A stretch of DNA of 64,000 nucleotides from NCBI RefSeq assembly GCF_019100565.1, contig NZ_JAHRID010000002.1, positions 410,726 through 474,725 on the forward strand, written 5' to 3'. Positions 34,585 through 45,593 of the stretch are shown here, piece by piece. A program made the position numbers and the translations under genes. The notes under the pieces were generated by a model, which was not told the origin of the DNA, did not search any database, and saw only the letters and a list, made by a program, of their open reading frames with translations. Each line of letters begins with the position of its first letter. Within the stretch, counting starts at the first letter, position 1. The stretch is from Arsukibacterium indicum (GTDB taxonomy: Bacteria; Pseudomonadota; Gammaproteobacteria; Enterobacterales; Alteromonadaceae).

Positions 34585-34649
34585 GGAGAGCACCGCCCGC
34601 TCTTTACGACGAGACGGTTGTCACTGGCTCAACCCAGTACAATCCACCA
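34585..34649 (+). pseudogene. Decayed tRNA-Val-derived sequence 1
   Basis: It starts with GGAGAGCACCGCCC from the tRNA D and anticodon arms, is then diverged through the anticodon loop (CTCTTTACGACGAGACGG), and resumes with TCACTGG, AACCCAGTACAATCCACCA. The 5' acceptor strand and most of the D arm are missing, so it cannot fold as tRNA. Confidence 0.7.
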
Positions 34650-34672
34650 ATTTGTCACACGTTTTCTCCCGT

Positions 34673-34748
34673 GGATTGTTAGCTCAGCTGGGAGAGCACC
34701 GCCCTTACAAGGCGGGGGTCACTGGTTCGAACCCAGTACAATCCACCA
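34673..34748 (+). tRNA. tRNA-Val (anticodon TAC), copy 2
   Basis: Same 76-nt sequence as copy 1, including the encoded CCA, starting 181 nt after it. It is likely on the same transcript, with no promoter visible between the copies. Confidence 0.97.
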
Positions 34749-34772
34749 CTTCTCTACTAAATATCATAAAAA

Positions 34773-34834
34773 AGCACCGCCCTCTCTTTATCAAGACACG
34801 GTTGCCACTAGCCCAAACCCAGTACAATCCACCA
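34773..34834 (+). pseudogene. Decayed tRNA-Val-derived sequence 2
   Basis: AGCACCGCCC, then CTCTTTATCAAGACACGG, then CCACTAGCCC and ACCCAGTACAATCCACCA. It shares the non-tRNA insertion of copy 1 (CTCTTTA...GACGG / GACACGG), so the two decayed copies are related through the tandem repeat rather than independently decayed. A further short echo (CATAAAAAAGCACGG) lies at 34850-34866. Confidence 0.7.
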
Positions 34835-34877
34835 ATTCCTTATCTGATACCATAAAAAAGCACGGTTCCCAAAAAAA

Positions 34878-35324
34878 TTATTTCTTTTGCTCTGGCTGTT
34901 GTTGCTTCTTTTGCTGTTGGGCCAGCACAATCCGCCGCATAATATCTTTCCATGACACTATGCCGATTAACCGTTTCTGAGCGTCGATAACCAGTAAACA
35001 ACTGATATTGCGATCCACCAGTATACTGGCCGCCTGCAAAATACCGGTATCCTGTGACACACTGAACACCGGCGACGACATGATCTGGCCGACCTTACGC
35101 TTTTGCATATAAAGCTCGACAGTGGTGGCTGATGCGGTATCCATTACCGAACTTACCGCTTTAAAATAATCCTTCACCGACACGATGCCAATTGGCTGCT
35201 GCATGCTGTTAACCACCGGTACATGCTGAAACTTTGTTTCGGTAAACAACGTTCGTAAACTGGCCAGGCTGGCATCCTCTGTGGTTGCCCGCACTTTTCT
35301 GGTCATAATAGCGGTTAGCGACAT
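34878..35324 (-). CDS. CBS-domain pair protein
   Basis: A 148-aa protein made of two CBS domains: the first about residues 5-60 (ATTEDASLASLRTLFTETKF, HVPVVNSMQQPIGIVSVKDY), the second about 78-135 (IMSSPVFSVSQDTGILQAAS, ISCLLVIDAQKRLIGIVSWKD), followed by a Gln/Lys-rich tail. Stand-alone CBS pairs bind adenine nucleotides and regulate other proteins; the partner is unknown. Convergent to the tRNA array. Confidence 0.9.
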   Translation of the reverse strand: MSLTAIMTRKVRATTEDASLASLRTLFTETKFQHVPVVNSMQQPIGIVSVKDYFKAVSSVMDTASATTVELYMQKRKVGQIMSSPVFSVSQDTGILQAASILVDRNISCLLVIDAQKRLIGIVSWKDIMRRIVLAQQQKKQQQPEQKK

Positions 35325-35467
35325 ACATGTACCTGATCTTATATTTGATAATTACACTTTAGCTTACATGTTAAAAGCTATGCCAGCTATTTAGCAGGGC
35401 TGTTGCCATAGCCAAAACTTGCTATAGTAAACGCAATGTTTTCCTCCCGGCTGGAACCCTTTACTAC

Positions 35468-37099
35468 ATGAACACAGCGCCGCGTCGCGATGAACGAATT
35501 CTGGTGATAGACGACCAAAGTCTGGCTCAGGGCTTTTTCCGTTTTGCTCTGGAGCAACTGGGCTATCAGAATATTTTTCTGGCCGAGCGGGCTAATGCGG
35601 CGCTGAATCTGTGCCGGGACAATCAGTTTGATTTGATTATCTGTGCCCATAACCAGCAACAGGGTAAAGATGGCTTTCAGTTGTATGAAGAAATTAAAGC
35701 CAAGGGGCTGCAGCAACTTAGCTGCGCTATTATTTTTATCAGCGCTGAAACCGACCCGTCGCTGGTGCATAGCGTAATTGAGCTGCAACCCGATGAATTC
35801 CTTGCCAAACCCTTTGTGATTAAAGACTTACAGTTGCGGATTGAACGGGTTTTGCGTCGGAAACAGCAATTGCGTGAGGTATATCAGGCGCTGGATGCCC
35901 ACGACGATCAGAAAGCGCTGGCTGCGATTGATAAGCAACTGGCAGATGCCCGGCTGCATAAGCTATTTCCTTTGCTATTGCGCTTAAAAGGCGATGTGTT
36001 GCTCAGTCAGAACGATTACGAGGTGGCCGAAAAGTTTTTCACGGCAATGCTAAATATTCAACCATTCAGCTGGGCCAGAATGGGTCTGGTACGCTGCTAT
36101 CTGGCACTTGGTAAAGAACAGCAGGCGTTTACCGAGCTTGAAGCACTGCTCGATCGTTCAGAAAGCCGCTTATTTGCCCTGGATTTACTGGCAGAGCTGG
36201 AATTTAAGCAACAACATTATCAACAGGCCCAGCAACACTTGCTGGAGGCGGCTGAACTGGCCCCACGCAATATGTTCCGCCAGCAAAAATTATTGCAACT
36301 ATCCCGCATTAATCACGATTACGAGAATCAGTATCGGGCTGCCCGCGATATGGTGAAATATGCCCGTTACTCCATGTACGAGCAACCCGACTTATATTTA
36401 ACGCTGGCCCGAGCCAGTATTGATTATGCCCTGAGTGTAGAGGATGAAGAGCAAAGCAGTCGGCTAAACCGCCAAGCCACCGTTTCACTCAGTACAGTGC
36501 AGCGTCAGTATGCCAATGGTAATCATGCTGTGCTGGAAAGCCAGCAGCAGGTGTTGCAGGCCAGGTTATTATACTTGCAGGATCATAAAGACAAAGCTCA
36601 GGCTTTGTTGAATTCACTGGAACCGCTGCAGAAAATAGAGTCAGTGGAAGGGGCGCTTGATCGGGCCAAAGCCCTGCATGAAGTTGGCTTGAGCCAGGCA
36701 TCCGCCGATTTATTTGCCCAAATCAGTCAGCACTGTCAGCAGCAACTGGCCGATCCGTTATTTAACGCCTATTTGCAGCAGGAACAACAGGAACGCCTGG
36801 CCATGCGGCTTGGCCCACGTGAACTGAACAACAATGCGGTTACTTTGTACAAACATGGCAACTGGCAGGAAGCGTTCGATGCTTTTAAACTGGCTTTTAG
36901 GGTTATGCCCAAAAACGCTGGTATAGCCCTCAATTTATGGCAAACCCTGTTAACCAGCCCACGGCCACTGTGTGCACCATCCAGCAAACAACAATTGCTG
37001 GACCAGTGTCAGCAGTTAATTGAAAGCAGCACGTTAAAGCCGGAACAGCAACAACGCTATCAACAGCTTAAACATAAATATGGCAACGAGCATGCTTAA
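35468..37099 (+). CDS. Response-regulator-like protein with TPR repeats, phosphoacceptor Asp missing
   Basis: A 543-aa protein. Residues about 10-125 are a receiver domain with the acidic pair (VIDDQ, D15-D16), the Ser of IFISAE and the Lys of FLAKPF, but the position of the phosphorylated Asp is Ala60 (FDLIICAHNQQQGKDG). Related proteins have DLIICD-type sequence there. Residues about 170-540 form TPR-like helical repeats (QHLLEAAELAPRNMF). No DNA-binding domain. It probably works as a scaffold or a phosphorylation-independent pseudo-receiver. No kinase gene is adjacent. Confidence 0.88.
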   Translation: MNTAPRRDERILVIDDQSLAQGFFRFALEQLGYQNIFLAERANAALNLCRDNQFDLIICAHNQQQGKDGFQLYEEIKAKGLQQLSCAIIFISAETDPSLVHSVIELQPDEFLAKPFVIKDLQLRIERVLRRKQQLREVYQALDAHDDQKALAAIDKQLADARLHKLFPLLLRLKGDVLLSQNDYEVAEKFFTAMLNIQPFSWARMGLVRCYLALGKEQQAFTELEALLDRSESRLFALDLLAELEFKQQHYQQAQQHLLEAAELAPRNMFRQQKLLQLSRINHDYENQYRAARDMVKYARYSMYEQPDLYLTLARASIDYALSVEDEEQSSRLNRQATVSLSTVQRQYANGNHAVLESQQQVLQARLLYLQDHKDKAQALLNSLEPLQKIESVEGALDRAKALHEVGLSQASADLFAQISQHCQQQLADPLFNAYLQQEQQERLAMRLGPRELNNNAVTLYKHGNWQEAFDAFKLAFRVMPKNAGIALNLWQTLLTSPRPLCAPSSKQQLLDQCQQLIESSTLKPEQQQRYQQLKHKYGNEHA

Positions 37100-37593
37100 T
37101 CCGGGGCAGGATTTGCGCTGGCAGATAACGGCCCTGGCCATTCTTTAAAGATTGGCGGCAGAGTCTTGCTGCATGCCAGCCAGATCATCGCCAGTACCAG
37201 TAATACCGGGGCTATCAGCCGCCATGGCGCATCCAGAATAACATCAGGATCCAGACCACTGATGCTATGGGCAAAGTCGGCCAGCGTTACCAGCCAGAGC
37301 AACCACAGCCCGGGGCGCCATAACCAAAACCAGAACTTGTGCCCTTTTGGCCGGCGCTGGCTAAGCGCGGCCACAAGCAGCAACAGGGGTAATGCTATCA
37401 GACAGGCCACTAAAAAGTCATGCTGGCGTGGGTAAAACTGGCCAAGCAAACTGTGCTGCGAGCGCATCATGCTCAGTTCTGCAACCCAACATAAATAAGG
37501 GCGCAGTAACAACAGCAGCAACCAGTAAAAGCGCAACGGAATTTGTAAAAGACCGTTGTTATCCAGCAATGGCCAGTACTGCTGAGTTTTCAT
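37096..37593 (-). CDS. DUF2919 family inner-membrane protein
   Basis: A 165-aa protein with about four transmembrane helices (after KTQQYWPLLDNNGLLQIPLR: helices near residues 20-38, 60-82, 98-115 and 130-148). The opening W-x-x-x-D-x-N-G-x-L-x-x-P motif marks DUF2919. The frame runs upstream to 37764, but the ATG at 37593 begins the conserved domain; there is no ribosome-binding site for the longer form. Function unknown. Stop overlaps the TPR gene end by 4 nt (convergent). Confidence 0.8.
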   Translation of the reverse strand: MKTQQYWPLLDNNGLLQIPLRFYWLLLLLLRPYLCWVAELSMMRSQHSLLGQFYPRQHDFLVACLIALPLLLLVAALSQRRPKGHKFWFWLWRPGLWLLWLVTLADFAHSISGLDPDVILDAPWRLIAPVLLVLAMIWLACSKTLPPIFKEWPGPLSASANPAPD

Positions 37594-37613
37594 AATAATA
37601 CCGCCGTCACCGG

Positions 37614-37948
37614 TTATACCTGCCTTTTGCGCTGCGCCAGCATGCCCAGCGCAATAAAAATTGCCAGACAAACCCAGGGCAGTTCTATATTGGTTAACCG
37701 CACCAGTAACCCTGCCACCACCGGCGTTAAAAAAATCGTAACAGCACCATAACCAAAGGCACACACCAGAATAAAAATAGCCGTGCGCCAGATAAAATGC
37801 AGGCTGCCTATCTGCCGGCGGATAAAGCGGTTGATATCATCGCCAAATACCACCAGAGTAGTCGCAACCATTGCCAAAGCAATATCCCGGATATACGGCC
37901 GGAACAACAGGCCCCAGTCGGTCAGCAACTGGTACAACAGCTCACGCA

Positions 37949-37949
<1 letters not shown>
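37614..37949 (-). CDS. DUF3392 family membrane protein
   Basis: A 111-aa inner-membrane protein with about three helices (residues 18-38, 52-78 and 88-106). The opening LLTDWGLLFRPYIRDIALAM and DDINRFIRRQIGSLHFIWRT match DUF3392. Its ATG overlaps the ligA stop by one base, so it is translated with ligA. Function unknown. Confidence 0.82.
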
Positions 37950-39988
<2,039 letters not shown>

Positions 39989-40002
39989 TTAATACCGAAT
40001 GA

Positions 40003-40026
40003 AAAACGGCAGGGTTGCCCTGCCGT
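40003..40026 (-). terminator. Terminator-like hairpin between zipA and ligA
   Basis: ACGGCAGGG (40006-40014) and CCCTGCCGT (40018-40026) with a TTG loop. On the minus strand the stem is followed by TTTTTC, so it should stop transcripts from smc-zipA, leaving ligA to its own promoter or to read-through. Confidence 0.75.
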
Positions 40027-40045
40027 ATAGGATAAATACTGTACC

Positions 40046-40951
40046 TTAACCGTGAATAAGCTGCTGGCGCTGAAATTCACGAATTTTGTCGACATAATGC
40101 CGCACGGTTTGCACGGTTAATACGCTGCGCTGACCATCCAGTACCTGGCCGCCGAATTCCTCGGCCAGTTTTTTGGCAGCATTATGCATTAAATTAAAAT
40201 TCTGCAACGGCTCGCCCGGGCCGGGTAAGGTCATAAACAAACTTAAACCGCGGGTGCTGATTTTATCAATCTGCTCTAAATCGAAGGTGCCCGGGTTAAA
40301 CATATTAGCCAGGCTGAACAGCACCTCACCGCCGCCGGCGCTATCCAGATGCCGGTGGAAAATATCCATATCGCCGTATTTAAAGCCAAGCGGTAATAAT
40401 GCAGACAGTAAATCCGGGCCTTTAATTTCCTGCCCTTCAGGCAGCAGTACGTATAAAATCAACACTTCAGAAGGCTGATGCACTGCTTTATGCTCAGGCT
40501 CAGCTGCACCTGCTGTGGCCTGCTCATCGAAATCTGATTGCGATCCGGCACGGTATGCGCTGTCGCGCTGCGAACTGCGTGGGGTTTCATCATCAGCCAA
40601 CGCACTGAAATTAATACTCGGTTCGGTTTTTACCTCGGGTTCGCCAAAATCCAGCTCAGGCTGCTGTCGAACCTGGCTGGCGGTAGCCGACGCAGGAGAA
40701 GCTGTTCTGACTTCAGGCTCTGTTCGGCCGGACGCCGCGCCAGCCCGTGATTTAACAACCCGAACCGGGCCCACGCCTAATTCATCAAAGCCTTCAGTGT
40801 GCTCCGGCTCTGCCGTTGGTGTTGTGTCAGGGTGATAACGATGACCAGCCTGGCGGTTATTTTTCCTTACTGTCCACAGCCCATGAATAAACAGACCACC
40901 CAGTACCAGCGCCCCTAAAATAATTAATACTAATCTTAACTCATCAGCCAT
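40046..40951 (-). CDS. zipA: Cell division protein ZipA
   Basis: A 301-aa protein: N-terminal membrane helix (RLVLIILGALVLGGLFIHGLW), a charged, Pro/Ala/Glu-rich linker (about residues 30-155) and a C-terminal FtsZ-binding domain (about 160-295, VLILYVLLPEGQEIKGPDLL, then MDIFHRHLDSAGGGEVLFSL). It tethers the Z ring to the inner membrane. Located between smc (20 nt upstream) and ligA. Confidence 0.95.
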   Translation of the reverse strand: MADELRLVLIILGALVLGGLFIHGLWTVRKNNRQAGHRYHPDTTPTAEPEHTEGFDELGVGPVRVVKSRAGAASGRTEPEVRTASPASATASQVRQQPELDFGEPEVKTEPSINFSALADDETPRSSQRDSAYRAGSQSDFDEQATAGAAEPEHKAVHQPSEVLILYVLLPEGQEIKGPDLLSALLPLGFKYGDMDIFHRHLDSAGGGEVLFSLANMFNPGTFDLEQIDKISTRGLSLFMTLPGPGEPLQNFNLMHNAAKKLAEEFGGQVLDGQRSVLTVQTVRHYVDKIREFQRQQLIHG

Positions 40952-40971
40952 AGTTGTACCTTATTATGTTA

Positions 40972-43900
40972 TCAGGCTACTGCCAGCTTGACAGCATCGT
41001 CCACATCCACAGCCACCACCCGCGATACCCCAGGCTCTTGCATGGTCACGCCCATTAGCTGTGCTGCCATCTCCATGGCAATTTTATTGTGGCTAATATA
41101 AATAAACTGCACCGTTTCTGACATTTCGCGTACCAGGTTACAAAACCGGCCAACGTTCGCATCGTCTAATGGTGCATCTACTTCATCCAGCATACAAAAC
41201 GGTGCCGGATTCAGTCTGAATATTGAAAACACCAATGATAAGGCCGTTAGCGCTTTTTCACCACCCGATAATAAATGAATTGTACTGTTTTTTTTGCCCG
41301 GCGGTCTGGCCATTATACTAACACCGGTTTCCAGTAAATCATCATCAGTAAGATCCAGATACGCACTGCCACCGCCAAATACTTTTGGAAACAGCCCTTT
41401 TAAGCCTTCATTTACCTGTTCAAAGGTGTCCTTAAACTTCTGCCGGGTTTCTTTATCAATTTTGCGCATTGCCGTTTCCAGCGTATCCAGCGCTGAAGTT
41501 AAATCGTCATGCTGACTATCCAGATACCGCTTACGCTCAGCCTGTTGTTCGTACTCTTCTATCGCCGCCAGGTTGATTGCGCCCAGCCTGCCGACAGCTT
41601 CAGTTGTTTTGTCCAGCTGCTGCTGCCACTGGTTTTCATCAGCATCTGCATCCAGTTGCGGGATCACGTCTTTTATATTGACCTGCTGCTCACGCAACAG
41701 TTCCAGCATGTTGTTGGCCCGGATCCGAAAGCCTTCGGCATCAAGGCGCAGCGACTCTATTTGCTGCCGTTTCTGGTTCAGCTGTTGCATAATGCCGTGC
41801 TGCCCCTGCTCGAGCTCCCGCATTTGCTGCTCCAGCCCGGCCAATTGATCGTTTGCCGCTATCATAGCATGCTCGGCGTCTTGCCGGTTTAACAGGGTTT
41901 CCTGTAATTGCTCCTGCAGCACGAGCTCTGGCTCATCATTATCGTCACGTTGTTGCTGCAGCTCTATGATTTGCTCGCGCAATTGCACCAGCTGTAATTG
42001 AGCCCGACTCAGGTTTTGTGCCAGACTCTGCTGTTGTCGTTCGGCCACGGTTAACTGAGTTTGCAGCTGCCGGCACAACTCTTTTTGCTGCTCATAGCGT
42101 TGTGTGCTCTGTTGCAGCGCCAGCTCGGCTTGCTGCTGTGCCTGTTGCAAGCCCTGCTCGGCATCCGCATGTTCAGCCAGACTAAATTCAGCTTGCTGAT
42201 GACGCTCTTCCAATACTGCCTGCTCTGTTACCAGCTCGCTCAGCCGGCTGCTTAACTGCTGACATTCTGCACTAAGCTGCTGTTGTTGCTGCTGCGCTAA
42301 CTGCAACGCCTGCGTCTGTAACTGGCGTTCGGTATCAGCCTGTTGCTGTAGCTGGCGTAAGTCGGCCAGCTCTTGTTGTCGCTGCGCCAGGGCCTGCTGT
42401 GCGCTGCTATCATTTTGCTGTGCTTTAGCGAATTGCTCTGCAATCTGTGCCTGCTCAGCCGCCAGTTCTGCAAGCTCTGCCGCAATTGCCGTTAACCGCT
42501 CGCGGCGCAGCAGGCTGGAATCGGTAATGTCGCGGGTGCTGCTCTGGCCCCAGTTGTATCCCAACCAATGACCATCCGCGGTGATCACTGATTGCCCCGC
42601 TTTCAGGCTGCTGGCACAAAGCCTGGCTTCAGCCAGATTTTCTGCCAGCAATATTGTCTGAAAATAATCCGGATAACAGCCGTCGGTTATAACAGCCGCC
42701 AGCGTGCCGGGCGTTGCCAGCTGCTCAGAGGCACTGACGTAGCATAAGCTGTCTTGTGCCACGCCATCAGTACTGATACTGGCATGTTGCAATTGCCCCA
42801 GCGCAGCAGCGACCGCGCCGGCCCAGCTGGACTGCACATTAAGCTGTGCCAGTAACGCTTGCTGGTTTTGTTGCTGGCGATCCTGCAGCGCTGTCAGACG
42901 CTGCTGCTCCTGACTTAAAATCTGTTGCCGGGTGCTTAGTGCCGCCAGTTGCTGTTGCAGATCTGCACTTTGCAATGTGGTTTGTTGTACCGTGGTTTTA
43001 GCGTGCTCTGTCAGCGTAATTACAGCGCTGATGTCAGTGTTCAGTTGCTGTAACCTGGCCGACAGCGCTTCAACCTGCTGTGCGGGCTGTTGCTGTTGTA
43101 ACTGCTTTAGCTGTTGCTGGCGCTGAAGTAGCTGGTTTTGATACTGTTCTGCCTGGCCGGCAGCGCTTTGCCACTCTAACCGTGCCTGTTGCTGTTGCTG
43201 GCGCAAATTAAAATATTGTTGCTGCCATTGCTGCCATTGCTGTTGCCGGGCAGCTAACCGATCGCGGTCAGCCAGCAACTGCTGCTCCAGCTCTGCCAGC
43301 TGCTCTTCGCTGATAGCCAGTTCAGGGCTGTCTTGTTGTTGTTGGGCTATCAGCTCGTCAAGTTGCTGTTGCTCAGCAGCAATAAATTGCTCGCTGTCCG
43401 CCAACGCCTGTTGCTTTTGCTGCAGCTGGTTGCTTAACATTTGCTGCTGCTGGCGCTGATTTAGTATTTGTTGCTCCAGCCGGCTGATGGTAGTGCCCAG
43501 CTGGTAAAAGCGGCTTTGCTGTTGCTCGGCTTGCTGGCGGGCGTCACTGATTTGTTCTTTTAGCTCAATCAGTATGCGTTGCTCGCCCTGCATGCCCGCC
43601 TGATATTTTTCCAGCTCAGTTTGCTGGGTAGCTAACTGTTGCTCCAAGCCGGTTAACTGGTTATTAAAGCGCAACCATTTTAAAGTGGTAAGCTCTGCCT
43701 TTAGTTTTCGCTCCTGCGCTTTTAATTCTTTATAGCGCTGGGCAGCAGCCGCCTGACGTTTTAGTTTGTCGATGTTTTTTGCCAGCTCTTCACGCACATC
43801 AGCCAACCGCTCCAGGTTCTCGCGGGTGTGTTTAATCCGGTTCTCGGTTTCACGCCGCCGCTCTTTGTACTTGGAAATACCGGCGGCTTCTTCTATAAAT

Positions 43901-44385
43901 ACCCGTAATTCCTGCGGCTTCGATTCGATTAACCGCGAGATCATGCCTTGTTCAATTATCGCATAGCTGCGCGGCCCCAGCCCGGTACCCAGGAAAATGT
44001 CGGTAATATCCCGCCGCCGGCACTTGCTGCCATTTAAAAAGTAGCTGGATTGCGCATCGCGGGTAACCAGCCGTTTAATGGAAATCTCGCTGCGATCGGC
44101 CATGTTACCGCTAAGCCGGCCTTCGGTGTTTTCAAATACCAGCTCCACTGATGCCTGTGATACCGGCTTACGCTGGCCCGAGCCGTTAAAAATAACATCG
44201 GTCATTGCATCGCCACGCAGGTTTTTGGCTGAGCTTTCACCCAGCACCCAGCGCACTGCGTCAATAACATTAGATTTGCCGCAGCCGTTCGGGCCTACCA
44301 CAGCCGTCATTTGCTCGGGAAAGGGGACAAGAGTTGGATCAACAAAGGACTTAAAGCCCGCCAGTTTAATGTGTTTTAAGCGCAT
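40972..44385 (-). CDS. smc: Chromosome segregation protein SMC
   Basis: A 1137-aa SMC. Walker A is VGPNGCGKSN with the adjacent DAVRWVLGESSAKNLRG; two coiled-coil arms flank a hinge around residues 520-630 (LAAVITDGCYPDYFQTILL); the C-terminal head has the signature LLSGGEKALTALSLVF and Walker B FCMLDEVDAPLDDANV. The arms are extremely glutamine-rich. It binds ScpA/ScpB to condense and segregate DNA; MukBEF-bearing relatives lack it. Upstream of zipA in the same direction. Confidence 0.97.
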   Translation of the reverse strand: MRLKHIKLAGFKSFVDPTLVPFPEQMTAVVGPNGCGKSNVIDAVRWVLGESSAKNLRGDAMTDVIFNGSGQRKPVSQASVELVFENTEGRLSGNMADRSEISIKRLVTRDAQSSYFLNGSKCRRRDITDIFLGTGLGPRSYAIIEQGMISRLIESKPQELRVFIEEAAGISKYKERRRETENRIKHTRENLERLADVREELAKNIDKLKRQAAAAQRYKELKAQERKLKAELTTLKWLRFNNQLTGLEQQLATQQTELEKYQAGMQGEQRILIELKEQISDARQQAEQQQSRFYQLGTTISRLEQQILNQRQQQQMLSNQLQQKQQALADSEQFIAAEQQQLDELIAQQQQDSPELAISEEQLAELEQQLLADRDRLAARQQQWQQWQQQYFNLRQQQQQARLEWQSAAGQAEQYQNQLLQRQQQLKQLQQQQPAQQVEALSARLQQLNTDISAVITLTEHAKTTVQQTTLQSADLQQQLAALSTRQQILSQEQQRLTALQDRQQQNQQALLAQLNVQSSWAGAVAAALGQLQHASISTDGVAQDSLCYVSASEQLATPGTLAAVITDGCYPDYFQTILLAENLAEARLCASSLKAGQSVITADGHWLGYNWGQSSTRDITDSSLLRRERLTAIAAELAELAAEQAQIAEQFAKAQQNDSSAQQALAQRQQELADLRQLQQQADTERQLQTQALQLAQQQQQQLSAECQQLSSRLSELVTEQAVLEERHQQAEFSLAEHADAEQGLQQAQQQAELALQQSTQRYEQQKELCRQLQTQLTVAERQQQSLAQNLSRAQLQLVQLREQIIELQQQRDDNDEPELVLQEQLQETLLNRQDAEHAMIAANDQLAGLEQQMRELEQGQHGIMQQLNQKRQQIESLRLDAEGFRIRANNMLELLREQQVNIKDVIPQLDADADENQWQQQLDKTTEAVGRLGAINLAAIEEYEQQAERKRYLDSQHDDLTSALDTLETAMRKIDKETRQKFKDTFEQVNEGLKGLFPKVFGGGSAYLDLTDDDLLETGVSIMARPPGKKNSTIHLLSGGEKALTALSLVFSIFRLNPAPFCMLDEVDAPLDDANVGRFCNLVREMSETVQFIYISHNKIAMEMAAQLMGVTMQEPGVSRVVAVDVDDAVKLAVA

Positions 44386-44431
44386 CAGTGCCCGGTTTTA
44401 TTGTTTTTAGTATCCGTTTTAGCTGAATGTA

Positions 44432-44451
44432 ACAGCCGCAAAATCGGCTGT
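44432..44451. terminator. Hairpin between the MscS gene and smc
   Basis: ACAGCCG (44432-44438) and CGGCTGT (44445-44451) form a 7-bp stem with a CAAAAT loop, just after the smc 5' end on the far side of the small MscS gene stop. No U tract follows on the minus strand, so termination is doubtful. Confidence 0.3.
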
Positions 44452-44461
44452 CACGGAATAA

Positions 44462-45079
44462 TCAGTCAGCCTTAGGCGTGCTGAAGGTTTTGCGCCGCCA
44501 ACGCTGCGCTTTTTCAGCTGCTGACACCTTTACCACTTTGCGGCTTTTCTTTGGCATGACCAGCACCGGACGCGACACCAGCAGGTTGTTTGGATAGATC
44601 ACCTGTTCATTGTCTTTTGTTTGCAGCACGGTGCTGAACAGGTTAATGTCAACAATTCTGCCTTCCAGATAATTTCCGCCGTCAATCACCCTTACTTCCA
44701 TGCCCTTGGCAAAAGCCTTCTGCCCCAGCAGAATAAAAAAAGCAGTGATATTACTGAGTAAACTCCAGGCCGCAAAGAGTGCGACGCCGATCACGGCAAT
44801 CATAGATGAGGCCAGCACCAGTAAGCCGCGAATATCTACGCTCCATATCACACTAAGCACGACAATCAGCAGCAAAACCAGCAAAATATGAAATACCGCC
44901 GCCGCGCGTTTGTTCATGTCGGCTTTTAAGCGGCTGTTGGCAATAACCTGATACAGCAACGGCATAACCCGGTAGCTGATAATAAAATACAAAATCACTG
45001 CCGCTACACTGATAATCAATTGCAAAGTCACCGGATTAAACTGACTTAGCAATTGCTTACTGTACTCAACAAAAGACAC
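44462..45079 (-). CDS. Small mechanosensitive channel (MscS family)
   Basis: A 205-aa protein with three helices (about residues 18-38, 62-83 and 86-120) and the MscS pore-lining/beta domain (VALFAAWSLLSNITAFFILL, FAKGMEVRVIDGGNYLEGRIVDINLFSTVL, VIYPNNLLVSRPV). It lacks the large cytoplasmic vestibule of E. coli MscS (286 aa), ending in a basic tail. Such short versions occur widely in marine gammaproteobacteria. It lies 17 nt after the YcgN-like gene stop. Confidence 0.85.
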   Translation of the reverse strand: MSFVEYSKQLLSQFNPVTLQLIISVAAVILYFIISYRVMPLLYQVIANSRLKADMNKRAAAVFHILLVLLLIVVLSVIWSVDIRGLLVLASSMIAVIGVALFAAWSLLSNITAFFILLGQKAFAKGMEVRVIDGGNYLEGRIVDINLFSTVLQTKDNEQVIYPNNLLVSRPVLVMPKKSRKVVKVSAAEKAQRWRRKTFSTPKAD

Positions 45080-45096
45080 GTAAATTCCTCTGCCGC

Positions 45097-45591
45097 TTAG
45101 TCTAAATCGTTCAATGGCCAGCGAACGATATAGTCTTCAAAATTTTCCATATCTACCCGGGTTTCACAGAGAGTTTTATTGCGCACCGACATTTGCTTTT
45201 TATGCATCAGGCTTTTTTTACCGCCATTTAACAGCGGGTGCCAGCCTGGTAAACCGCGGCCTTCATGTAAGCGCCGGTAAGCACAGCTGGTTGGCATAAA
45301 AAAAATGTCTTTTAAGTTGGCTTTGGTAAGCGTAATACAATCCGGCACCAGCACACTGCGCTGGTTATATTCAGTGCATTCACACTTGTGGCTGTTTAGA
45401 TAACGACAAGCAATATTGGTATAATGCACCTGCTCTTCAGGGTGCAACACATCGGTAGGCCCTTCTGCTTCATCGTCATCAATAAATTTATTCAGGCAGC
45501 ATTTGGCGCAGCCATCACACAGTGCTTCCCACTCTTCCGTGTTCATTTCATCAAGAGTTTTGGTTTCCCAGTAACGCTCGGCTAACGCCAT
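45097..45591 (-). CDS. YcgN family cysteine-cluster protein
   Basis: A 164-aa UPF0153/UPF0260-type protein with the cysteine cluster CDGCAKCCLNKF, further cysteines at CRYLNSHKCECTEYNQR and one in the PTSCAYRRLHEGRGLPGWHP motif. The cysteines probably bind a metal or Fe-S cluster; function unknown. In E. coli ycgN sits beside ycgM and ycgL near minCDE, as here. Confidence 0.92.
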   Translation of the reverse strand: MALAERYWETKTLDEMNTEEWEALCDGCAKCCLNKFIDDDEAEGPTDVLHPEEQVHYTNIACRYLNSHKCECTEYNQRSVLVPDCITLTKANLKDIFFMPTSCAYRRLHEGRGLPGWHPLLNGGKKSLMHKKQMSVRNKTLCETRVDMENFEDYIVRWPLNDLD

Positions 45592-45593
45592 AA

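Noticed and set aside
34411..34980. Long plus-strand frame of 189 codons over the tRNA array
   Set aside because: It is created by the tandem repeat of tRNA sequence; both real tRNAs lie inside it and there is no ribosome-binding site.
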